From Hymenobacter properus (GTDB taxonomy: Bacteria > Bacteroidota > Bacteroidia > Cytophagales > Hymenobacteraceae), in the NCBI RefSeq assembly GCF_015694735.1, contig NZ_JADQDP010000001.1, positions 1,178,001-1,242,000 on the forward strand: a stretch of DNA of 64,000 nucleotides, in the 5' to 3' direction. The notes below the pieces were generated by a model. That model did no database searches. It saw only the letters and a list, made by a program, of their open reading frames with translations, and was not told where the DNA came from. The position numbers were made by a program, and so were the translations under genes. Numbering within the stretch: the first letter of the stretch is position 1; each line of letters begins with the position of its first letter. Positions 43,196 to 50,899 of this stretch are shown here, piece after piece.

Positions 43196-44539
43196 CTAAT
43201 ACTTCCGTTTCAGCCACGCCGCCGGCACCGGGATGATGCAGATGTTCATGCTCTTACCATCGGCCGAAAGCATGGCCGACTGGATTTCGATACGGGTGCC
43301 GTCGGGGCTCATGGTGGGGTGCGGGTGGTCGGCAGCGGTGGGTTTGTGGCCGGTGCTGAGCAGCAGCATTTCGTGGCTGTGCCGGTCGATGAGATAGATG
43401 TTGCGGGCGAAGTCGTCGCCTACGGCCCAGCGGCCGTCGGCCGAGCCGCTCACGTGCCAGAGGCCGCTGCCGCTGGGCGTCTGGCCCGCAATGGTTACCT
43501 CGCGGGTGCGGTGGTTCACGATGGCCAGGCCCGTGGGCTTTTCGCGGGTACCGGAGGGGCCCCAGGCGGCCTCCTGGCCGGGGTTGGCGCCGGCTACGGG
43601 GGTGCCGGGGGCCACGTCCTTGGCCACGGCCGGAATGGGACGGTGGCCCATGATGGTAAATGCGGTTTCATCCTTGGTAATCACGGCCTCGTGCGTCACC
43701 CATTCGTACTCGGCCTCGGGGTAGAGCGGGCGCAGGCCGGTGCCATCGGCCTGCACCGTCCAGGTGCGTTGGGGCGACTTCCCGCCGGTTTCCCAGCAAA
43801 ATACGATTTCGCCGGGCACCCAGGGGTTGGTCTGGATGTGCCCAATCTGGAATGGCACCGACACCACGTACTTGATGGCGCCGGTGCGCACGTTCATGGC
43901 CGCAATGCCGGCCGGGCCGGCGCCCATGTGGCGCGGGCCAAACTCCGGTTCCAGCTTGGTGCCGGGGGCCAGATGGCGGGCGGCTTCCTCCTTGCCCACG
44001 CGGAAGTAAGCCCAGTTTTCGTCGCCATCCAGGGCCATGTCGCCGCCGGCCTGCAGCTCCAGCGGCGTGGTGCCGCAGATGCGCTGGTAGGCGCTGGCGG
44101 GCTGCATTTTACCGGCCTTGCTGTCGGCAAACACCTTAGCGAGGTCTACTTCCACAATCTGCACGCCGGCGGGCTGCTCTTTCGTGCTTCCCGGCAGGTC
44201 GCGCATGAAATACAGCTTCATGGCCTTGCGCGCCACGTTCAGCATGCCGGTGTAGCCGCCTTCGCTCACCTGCACGATTTCGCCGGTTTTCTCATTCACC
44301 GCAAGGGCCTCGTTCTTAGCCCGGTTGGAGCGGAAGATGAGCCACTGCAGGTCGGCAGTCCACTGGTTGTGGGTTTGGTAAATCTTGGAATCACCAGCTG
44401 GGGTGCTGGTGAGAAAGGTCAGCGGCGTGCCCGTCACAGGGTCTTTCACAACCTTCTTTTCTGCAGGAAAACGACGGCCGATTTGAGCCTGGGCGGTGGT
44501 AGCCAGGAGCGTGAAAGCCAGGAGTAGCGCTTGTTTCAT
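43196..44539 (-). CDS. PL22-like oligogalacturonate lyase
   Basis: This 447-residue protein has a signal peptide (MKQALLLAFTLLATTAQAQ) and a beta-propeller with motifs that match the oligogalacturonate lyase family: QTHNQWTADLQWLIFRSNR, GHIQTNPWVPGEIVFCWETG, KSPQRTWTV, EYEWVTHEAV and DHPHPTMSPDG. The histidines in those motifs fit the Mn-binding set of PL22. It would cleave short pectic oligosaccharides to unsaturated products. The start at 44539 is preferred to 44656, which lies in a repeat. Neighbouring GH28 and GH105 genes support the role. Confidence 0.75.
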   Translation of the reverse strand: MKQALLLAFTLLATTAQAQIGRRFPAEKKVVKDPVTGTPLTFLTSTPAGDSKIYQTHNQWTADLQWLIFRSNRAKNEALAVNEKTGEIVQVSEGGYTGMLNVARKAMKLYFMRDLPGSTKEQPAGVQIVEVDLAKVFADSKAGKMQPASAYQRICGTTPLELQAGGDMALDGDENWAYFRVGKEEAARHLAPGTKLEPEFGPRHMGAGPAGIAAMNVRTGAIKYVVSVPFQIGHIQTNPWVPGEIVFCWETGGKSPQRTWTVQADGTGLRPLYPEAEYEWVTHEAVITKDETAFTIMGHRPIPAVAKDVAPGTPVAGANPGQEAAWGPSGTREKPTGLAIVNHRTREVTIAGQTPSGSGLWHVSGSADGRWAVGDDFARNIYLIDRHSHEMLLLSTGHKPTAADHPHPTMSPDGTRIEIQSAMLSADGKSMNICIIPVPAAWLKRKY

Positions 44540-44567
44540 GGGGTGGGATTTGTAGAACAAGAAAAAA

Positions 44568-44659
44568 GTCTTGCAGAGCGCAGCGAAGCATATCGTGTGC
44601 TTCGCCCGCACAGTTGATTTACTATTTCGAGCGAGATGCTTCGCTGCGCGCTGCATGAC
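44568..44659. repeat. Palindromic intergenic repeat, copy E
   Basis: Arms of 28 bp (44568-44595, 44632-44659) differ at 3 positions. The core is GCAGCGAAGCATCTCG-like. The loop contains CGCACAGTTGATTTACTA, which recurs in copy F with one change, so these two copies share descent over the whole element. It lies between the GH28 and PL22-like genes. Confidence 0.88.
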
Positions 44660-44705
44660 GTTGGATGGCGCGCAGAACCAAGCCCTGTCGGTTACGCCCC
44701 CGCGC

Positions 44706-46229
44706 TTACTTCGTGCTGGTCGACTTCTTCAGTGCCTCGCTATTTGCCACTTCCAGCCCGCGCACACCGCGCAGCACCAGGAGCGGCGCAGCCCCGGCCT
44801 TGTCGGCCATCACGTTTTGCAGGCGGGCGCCTTCTACATCTGTGAGCATCAGCGCCGGCCGCATTTCGGCCCCCAGCAAGTAGATGTTCATGTTGCTGAG
44901 CTCAATGTTTTTGGCGTGGCGGATGTAGAAGCCGTAGGCCGGGCCTACGCCCAGCTTTTGCGGCTCGGGGTAGCCTTTCTCGTCCTCGGGCAGGTCCTTT
45001 TGAATGGCCGCTGCGGAGGCCGCGTCCAGCGGCCGGTACCAGATGCTGATATTGCTCAGCCGCACATCTTCGATGGGGTGGCCGGGCACGCCGCTCAGGA
45101 GCGTGGCAAAGCGCGCGTCGGCGTTATAAACTGTCACGTTGCTGATATTGATGCGGCGCAGCTGCCCGGTGGCGGTGCCGGCCGGCGCCCGCAACCGGCT
45201 GCTCAGGCGCAGAAAGATGGGCGAGTTCGTGACGTCGCGCATAGTGATGTTCGAGATGGTCACGTCTTCGAGCAGGCCACCGTCGACGGTTTCCAGGGCC
45301 AGGCCGCGGCAGTAGGTGAACACGCAGTTGCTGATGGCGATGTTGCGGAAGCCCCCGTTCGACTCGGTGCCGAACTTGATGCGGCCGGTGGGCCCTTCAT
45401 GGTCGGGTACGAGGGCGGCTTCGTTGCGGCGGTAGGTGCCATCCAGCAGCGAGCCCCGGTCGAAACCGCTTACCTGGCAGTTGGTGATGGTGACATTTTC
45501 GGTAAGGCGGGCGTAGCCCAGGGCGAAGGAGCTTTTCAGGCAAATGGCGTCGTCCCAGGGCGAGTTGACGGTGCAGTTGCTGATGCGGACGTTCTGGCAG
45601 CCGTCGATGTCGAGGCCGTCGCGGTTGGTGTCGAGCTTGAGGTTGTCGATGGTCAGGTTGTCGACGCCGGTGGCCAGCAGGGCAAAGTGGCCCCCCTGCC
45701 GCACCGTAAAATCCTTCAGCATCACGTTGCGACACAGTTTCAGGGCTATGGCCTTGTTGCCCACCGGCGCCTGGTGCGGCCCCTCCCGCGTGAGGCCCTG
45801 CCCATAGATGGTGCCCGGCCCGAGAATGGAAATATCCATCAGCTTCTCGCCCCAAATCAGGCTGTTGTGCCAATGGCTGTGGCCGAAATCCTGAAATTTG
45901 TCGTTGTCGGCCGGCTCGGGAGCGTCGTAGCCGGTGGTGCCTACGGGCGCGGCCGCCAGCAGCACGGCGCCCTGGTCGAGGTAGAGGCTGATGTGGCTTT
46001 GTAGCCGGATAGAGTAGCTGCGGTAGGTGCCCGCCGGGAAATACACCGTGCCCCCGCCCGCTTTGGCCGCCGCGGCAATGGCCCGGTTAATGGCGTCGGT
46101 GTCCAGCGTTGCGCTGTCGCCCCGGGCCCCAAAGTCGCGGATGTTGAAGCCGCCAGCGGGCGGGGCGGCACTGGCATTTCTCAGGCCACCCAGCAACAGC
46201 AGGAGCAGCAAAACGGCGCGTTGTAACAT
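44706..46229 (-). CDS. GH28 polygalacturonase-family glycoside hydrolase
   Basis: This 507-residue secreted protein has a signal peptide (AVLLLLLLLGGL, ending near NASA), then NIRDFGARGDSATLDTDAIN, GGGTVYFPAGTYRSYSIRLQ and the right-handed beta-helix. Catalytic-type Asp residues occur in DTNRDGLDIDGC and SPWDDAICLKS. The usual GHG motif is not evident; in its place is FDRGSLLDGTYRRNEAALVP followed by RIKFGTESNGG. It should act on galacturonic acid or rhamnogalacturonan backbones. It is on the same strand as the PL22-like gene and divergent from GH78. Confidence 0.88.
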   Translation of the reverse strand: MLQRAVLLLLLLLGGLRNASAAPPAGGFNIRDFGARGDSATLDTDAINRAIAAAAKAGGGTVYFPAGTYRSYSIRLQSHISLYLDQGAVLLAAAPVGTTGYDAPEPADNDKFQDFGHSHWHNSLIWGEKLMDISILGPGTIYGQGLTREGPHQAPVGNKAIALKLCRNVMLKDFTVRQGGHFALLATGVDNLTIDNLKLDTNRDGLDIDGCQNVRISNCTVNSPWDDAICLKSSFALGYARLTENVTITNCQVSGFDRGSLLDGTYRRNEAALVPDHEGPTGRIKFGTESNGGFRNIAISNCVFTYCRGLALETVDGGLLEDVTISNITMRDVTNSPIFLRLSSRLRAPAGTATGQLRRINISNVTVYNADARFATLLSGVPGHPIEDVRLSNISIWYRPLDAASAAAIQKDLPEDEKGYPEPQKLGVGPAYGFYIRHAKNIELSNMNIYLLGAEMRPALMLTDVEGARLQNVMADKAGAAPLLVLRGVRGLEVANSEALKKSTSTK

Positions 46230-46322
46230 GCGCGCAAGCACCCACCAGTGCACGCGAAAACCCTCCTGTACTGTGCTGAAATTACATAGCCTATCCGTCT
46301 ATGCTGGCCGCGGCGCCGCCCC

Positions 46323-46565
46323 TTAGCGGCTGGCGGGTGGCGACGGGCTTTTCTCGCCCAGCACTCGTCCGATTTTGGTGGGCGCCACGAAGGGCACCTT
46401 GCTGCCGGGCGTCCGCACCCGCTTCAGGGTATCGGCGCTGCTATCGGCTACCGGGACGGGGGCCTCGGAGGTAGCGGTGGGCTGCGAAGGCTTGTCCTGG
46501 CAGGCTGCGAGCAGCAGGTCCGCCACAAGCAATGCTCCCGCAAAGGCCGTCATTTTCTTTCTCAT
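46323..46565 (-). CDS. Small putative lipoprotein
   Basis: This short protein (80 residues from 46565) has an N-terminal hydrophobic segment ending in LLLAACQD, a good lipobox. The mature chain is Pro/Ser/Thr-rich and has no domain I know. Other starts lie a few codons upstream (46568 or 46586). It is upstream of GH28 on the same strand and could be co-transcribed with it. Confidence 0.5.
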   Translation of the reverse strand: MRKKMTAFAGALLVADLLLAACQDKPSQPTATSEAPVPVADSSADTLKRVRTPGSKVPFVAPTKIGRVLGEKSPSPPASR

Positions 46566-46731
46566 CATCCTTTCAATACTCCCCACGCTGTGTGCCCTGA
46601 GTGGGTGGCTAAACGGGAGGCGGCGCTTTAGGGTTGGCTACAAAAAACGAGGAAACGGCTTCAGCAGGCCGCATGCTAACATCCTACAACAAGATGCCAA
46701 CGCCCGGCACGGGCCCGGCCGGCGCAAATTC

Positions 46732-46739
46732 TACATTTG
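46732..46739 (+). promoter_or_regulatory. Candidate -7 promoter box for GH78
   Basis: TACATTTG matches the Bacteroidota -7 consensus TAnnTTTG exactly and lies 84 bp before the GH78 start codon. I do not see a matching TTG element about 19-21 bp upstream, so only the -7 half is supported. Confidence 0.4.
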
Positions 46740-46823
46740 TCAATGGCCTGCTTCAGGCCCGGTCCAATATTCTGTTCGTCTATCCATTCTGAGCCCAGCA
46801 CCGTCGCAGCCAAATTCAAGGCA

Positions 46824-49640
46824 ATGAAAATAAGGCCATTTCTTTCCTTTCTGCCCTCGCCTGCCGCTGCCCTTCTGCTCACGCTCATTGTACTGATTTA
46901 TCATCCGGCCGCCGCGCAAAAGCTGGCTGTTACCAACCTTCGCTGCGAGTACCAGCCCCACCCGCTAGGCGTGCAAACCCGCACGCCGGCCCTGAGCTGG
47001 CAGCTACGCACCGACCGCCGCAACGTGCGGCAAACGGCTTACCAGATTCTGGTGGCTGACAGCCCCACAAAGCTCAACCAGAACGTAGGCAACGTGTGGG
47101 ATTCCGGCAAAATAATGTCGGACGCTTCCATACAGGTAAGCTACGCCGGCCGCGCCTTGCAACCGGCCACAACTTATTGTTGGAAGGTAAAAACCTGGGA
47201 CAACCAGGGCGTGGCCTCCGGGTGGTCGGCCCCGGCCGAGTGGCAAACGGGTCTGTTTTCTGCTGCAGATTGGAGGGACGCCACCTGGATAGCCTACGAG
47301 CAACTGCCCGCCGAGCGCGTGAACGTGCTGCCCGTAGACGGCAAGAAGGACACTTACACCGGAAACAACGTACTGCCACTGCTACGCAAGCAGTTCGAAG
47401 CCAAAAAGCAGCCTGTTAAAGCCACGCTGTTCATCAGCGGGCTAGGCCAGTTTGAAGCAGTGCTGAACGGCCAGAAAGTTGGCAACCATTTCCTCGACCC
47501 GGGCTGGACGAAGTACGACCAGCAGGCGCAGTACGTGGCGTTCGACGTTACCAACCAGGTGAAAAGTGGCGCCAATGCGCTGGGCGTGATGCTCGGCAAC
47601 GGCTTCTACTACGTGCCGCCGGTGAAGGAGCGGTACCGCAAGCTCAAGTCGGCCTTTGGCTACCCCAAGCTCATTTGCCGGCTGGCGCTGACCTATGCCG
47701 ACGGCACCCAGCAGAATGTGGTGAGCGACCCAAGCTGGCAAACTACCGCCGGGCCGGTCACCTTCAGTAGCATCTACGGCGGCGAGGATTACAACGCCAT
47801 TCTGGAACAGTCCGGCTGGGCCACCGCCGGCTTCGACGCGCGGCAGTGGCGGCCCGTCATCACCGTGGACGGTCCGGCCGAGCTGCTGGCCCAGCAACAA
47901 GAGCCGTTGCGGATGTTCGATACTTTCAAGGCGAAAAGCACCACCCAACCCCAGCCCGGCAAGTGGGTGTACGACTTCGGCCAGAACGCCTCGGGCATCA
48001 TTGAGCTCCAAGTGAAGGGCCGGCGCGGTGATACCGTGCGCATTGCGCCTGCCGAGCTGCTGTCCGTCGATAAAACCATCACGCAGAAGAACATTGGGCG
48101 CGGCTTCTACTTCACTTATGTACTGAAAGGCAGCGACATCGAAACCTGGCGCCCGCGCTTCACTTACTATGGTTTCCGCTACGCGCAGGTGGAAGGCGGC
48201 GTGCCGAAGGGCGAAGCCAACCCGCAAAACCGGCCCGAGATTATCAGCCTCACCGCCCTGCACACGCGCAACGCGGCGGCTTCTGTGGGCGAGTTTTCGT
48301 GTTCCAACGACCTGCTCAACCGCACCAACAAGCTGATTGACTGGTCCATTAAAAGCAACCTAGCCAGCGTGTTCACCGACTGTCCGCACCGCGAAAAGCT
48401 GGGCTGGTTGGAGGAAACCCACCTCATGGGCGCCTCGATGCGCTACGGCTACGACATTGCCACGCTCGGCCGCAAAACCCTGGCCGACATGCGCGCCTCG
48501 CAAACCGCCGAGGGGCTGGTGCCGGAAATTGCGCCCGAGTACGTGAAGTTTGAGTGGGGCGGCGACATTTTCCGCGACTCGCCCGAGTGGGGTAGCGCCA
48601 GCATCATCCTGCCCTGGTACCTCTATCAATGGTACGACGACCGGCCGGCGCTGGCCGAGAACTACGACATGATGCGCCGCTACGTGGCCTACCTCGGCAC
48701 GCAGGCCAACGGCCACATCATCACCAAAGGCCTGGGCGACTGGTACGACCTCGGCCCCAAGCCGCCGGGCACCTCGCAACTCACGCCCATGGGCGTGACG
48801 GGCACCGCTACCTATTACTACGACCTCACCATTCTGGCCCAAATTGCCCGCCTGCTGGGCAAAACCGCCGACGCTACGACTTACGAGCAGCTGGGCGCGG
48901 AAGTGAAAACGGCTTTTAACCAGAAGTTTTTCAACCCCAGCACCAAGCAGTACGCCACCGGCAGTCAGGCCGCCAACGCCATGGCTGTGTACATGGGCCT
49001 GGTGGCTCCGGCCGATAAGGCCGCCGTGGTCGACAACATCGTGCAAGACATCCGCAGCCGCGACAACGCCCTGACGGCCGGCGACATTGGTTACCGCTAC
49101 CTGCTGCGCGTGCTGGAAGATGCCGGCCGCTCCGACGTCATTTTTGCCATGAACAGCCGCACCGACGTGCCCGGCTACGGCTACCAATTGGCCCACGGCG
49201 CCACGGCCCTCACCGAGTCGTGGGCCGCGCTGCCCACCGTATCGAATAACCACCTGATGCTGGGCCACTTGCAAGAGTGGCTGTACGGTGGCCTGGCCGG
49301 GATACGGCCGGCTGAAGGGTCGGTGGCCTTCAACCACATTGACATTAAGCCCGAACCGGTGGGCGACGTGACCAGCGCTAAAGCCAGCCACCAGTCGCCC
49401 TATGGCCTCATTGCCAGCGACTGGAAAAAGTCGGCAAGCGGCTTCGCGCTGACGGTTACCATTCCGGCCAACGCCACGGCCACGGTTTACCTGCCCGCTG
49501 CGGCAGGGGCACGCATCTCAGAGGGCGGCCAGCCGCTGGCGCAGCATCCGGAGCTGCAGTCGCTGGGCATTGACCAGGGCCGGGCGCGCATTAAGGTGGG
49601 CTCGGGCACTTATCATTTTGAGGTTAACTCCTCTTTGTAA
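46824..49640 (+). CDS. GH78 alpha-L-rhamnosidase
   Basis: This 938-residue secreted enzyme has a signal peptide (AALLLTLIVLIYHPAAAQ), an N-terminal Ig-like domain (LRCEYQPHPLGVQTRTPALS), the Bac_rhamnosid_N and concanavalin-like beta domains, and a six-hairpin barrel with the motif FTDCPHREKLGWLEETHLMG and WGDI/SPEW segments. The C-terminal part has the beta-sandwich cap. It hydrolyses terminal alpha-L-rhamnose, common in rhamnogalacturonan I. The start at 46824 (MKIRPF) fits the signal peptide. The next gene follows 4 bp after its stop, so they are co-transcribed. Confidence 0.93.
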   Translation: MKIRPFLSFLPSPAAALLLTLIVLIYHPAAAQKLAVTNLRCEYQPHPLGVQTRTPALSWQLRTDRRNVRQTAYQILVADSPTKLNQNVGNVWDSGKIMSDASIQVSYAGRALQPATTYCWKVKTWDNQGVASGWSAPAEWQTGLFSAADWRDATWIAYEQLPAERVNVLPVDGKKDTYTGNNVLPLLRKQFEAKKQPVKATLFISGLGQFEAVLNGQKVGNHFLDPGWTKYDQQAQYVAFDVTNQVKSGANALGVMLGNGFYYVPPVKERYRKLKSAFGYPKLICRLALTYADGTQQNVVSDPSWQTTAGPVTFSSIYGGEDYNAILEQSGWATAGFDARQWRPVITVDGPAELLAQQQEPLRMFDTFKAKSTTQPQPGKWVYDFGQNASGIIELQVKGRRGDTVRIAPAELLSVDKTITQKNIGRGFYFTYVLKGSDIETWRPRFTYYGFRYAQVEGGVPKGEANPQNRPEIISLTALHTRNAAASVGEFSCSNDLLNRTNKLIDWSIKSNLASVFTDCPHREKLGWLEETHLMGASMRYGYDIATLGRKTLADMRASQTAEGLVPEIAPEYVKFEWGGDIFRDSPEWGSASIILPWYLYQWYDDRPALAENYDMMRRYVAYLGTQANGHIITKGLGDWYDLGPKPPGTSQLTPMGVTGTATYYYDLTILAQIARLLGKTADATTYEQLGAEVKTAFNQKFFNPSTKQYATGSQAANAMAVYMGLVAPADKAAVVDNIVQDIRSRDNALTAGDIGYRYLLRVLEDAGRSDVIFAMNSRTDVPGYGYQLAHGATALTESWAALPTVSNNHLMLGHLQEWLYGGLAGIRPAEGSVAFNHIDIKPEPVGDVTSAKASHQSPYGLIASDWKKSASGFALTVTIPANATATVYLPAAAGARISEGGQPLAQHPELQSLGIDQGRARIKVGSGTYHFEVNSSL

Positions 49641-49644
49641 TCGC

Positions 49645-50778
49645 ATGAAAATCAAGCTTGCCTCCTTCCTGCTAATCAGCGGCATGTGCCAACCGGCTTG
49701 GGCGCAGAAAGTGCTGCCAAAAGAAGTGCCTGCTGCCGAGATGCAGAAGGTGTACGAGGAGGTGAAGACGCCCCACAAATACGGCCTTGTCCTCGTGACG
49801 GATGACAACCAGAAGAAGATGGATTGCCCCAGCGTGTTCCGCAAAAACGGGCAGTGGTGGATGACCTACATCATCTTCGACGGGCGCGGCTACGAAACCT
49901 GGCTGGCCCAGAGCAAAGACCTGCTAAAGTGGGAAACCAAGGGCAAAATCCTGTCCTTCACGGACACCACTGATTGGGACACCAACCAAAAGGCCGGCTA
50001 CGTGGCCCTGCAAGACCCCAAGTGGGGCGGCAGCTACGAGTGGCAGCCTTACCAGGGGAAGTATTGGCTGTCGTACTTCGGCGGTAACTCGCGCGGGTAC
50101 GAAAAAGGCCTACTCTCCATCAGCCTGGCCTCGACCGACAAGGACCCCACCACCCTGCCCACGTGGCAGCGGCTTGCCAAACCGGTGCTGCGCCCCGACG
50201 ACAAGGACGTGCGCTGGTGGGAAAATCACACTATCTACAAAAGCTCCGTGACCTGGGACAAGGCCAAACTCACCGGCCACCCCTTCGTGATGTACTACAA
50301 CGCCAACGGCGACAGCCTCAACGCCAAACGCGGCGCTGAGCGCATCGGCATGGCCGTGAGCGACGACATGACGCACTGGCAGCGCTACCTGCGCAACCCC
50401 GTGCTGAACCACCACACCGGCATCACCGGCGACGCCTATTTGCAGAAGATGGACAGCGGCCTGTGGGTGATGTTCTACTTCGGCGCCTTCTACCCCGGCG
50501 TGAAGGGCGCCGTGAACCGCTTCGCTTGCTCCTACGACCTCACCCACTGGACCGACTGGACCGGTGCTAACCTGGTAGAACCCTCCGAGCCCTACGACGA
50601 GCTGTTTGCCCATAAGTCCTTCGTGCTGAAATACAAAGGCGTGGTGTACCACTACTACTGCGCCGTGAACAAGGCCGACCAGCGCGGCATTGCCGTGGCC
50701 ACGTCGAAGGACTTGGGCAAGAGTGCGGTGGCATTTATCGCGCCGCCGGTGAAGAAGCCGAAAGAGAGTAAAAAATAG
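49645..50778 (+). CDS. GH43/GH130-like five-bladed beta-propeller glycosidase
   Basis: This 377-residue secreted protein has a signal peptide (LASFLLISGMCQPAWAQ) and repeated propeller blades with MDCPSVFRKNGQWWMTYIIF, LAQSKDLLKWE, AVSDDMTHWQRY, and FACSYDLTHWTDW. The DCPS and blade motifs resemble GH43/GH130-type glycosidases, but I cannot assign the exact family or locate all catalytic acids. It starts 4 bp after GH78, so an operon with it is likely. The stop is 7 bp before repeat F. Confidence 0.75.
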   Translation: MKIKLASFLLISGMCQPAWAQKVLPKEVPAAEMQKVYEEVKTPHKYGLVLVTDDNQKKMDCPSVFRKNGQWWMTYIIFDGRGYETWLAQSKDLLKWETKGKILSFTDTTDWDTNQKAGYVALQDPKWGGSYEWQPYQGKYWLSYFGGNSRGYEKGLLSISLASTDKDPTTLPTWQRLAKPVLRPDDKDVRWWENHTIYKSSVTWDKAKLTGHPFVMYYNANGDSLNAKRGAERIGMAVSDDMTHWQRYLRNPVLNHHTGITGDAYLQKMDSGLWVMFYFGAFYPGVKGAVNRFACSYDLTHWTDWTGANLVEPSEPYDELFAHKSFVLKYKGVVYHYYCAVNKADQRGIAVATSKDLGKSAVAFIAPPVKKPKESKK

Positions 50779-50784
50779 GCGGTT

Positions 50785-50870
50785 ATGCAGAGCGTAGCGA
50801 AGCATCTCGCTCGCTTTGTTCGCACGGTTGATTTACTACCCCGAGCGAGATGCTTCGCTGCGCTCTGCAT
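50785..50870. repeat. Palindromic intergenic repeat, copy F
   Basis: Arms of 29 bp (50785-50813, 50842-50870) differ at one position. The core is GCAGAGCGTAGCGAAGCATC. The loop shares CGCAC-GTTGATTTACTA with copy E. It lies between the propeller glycosidase and the first GH2 gene. Confidence 0.93.
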
Positions 50871-50899
50871 GACGTTCTGATATTCCAAAATCCCACCCA

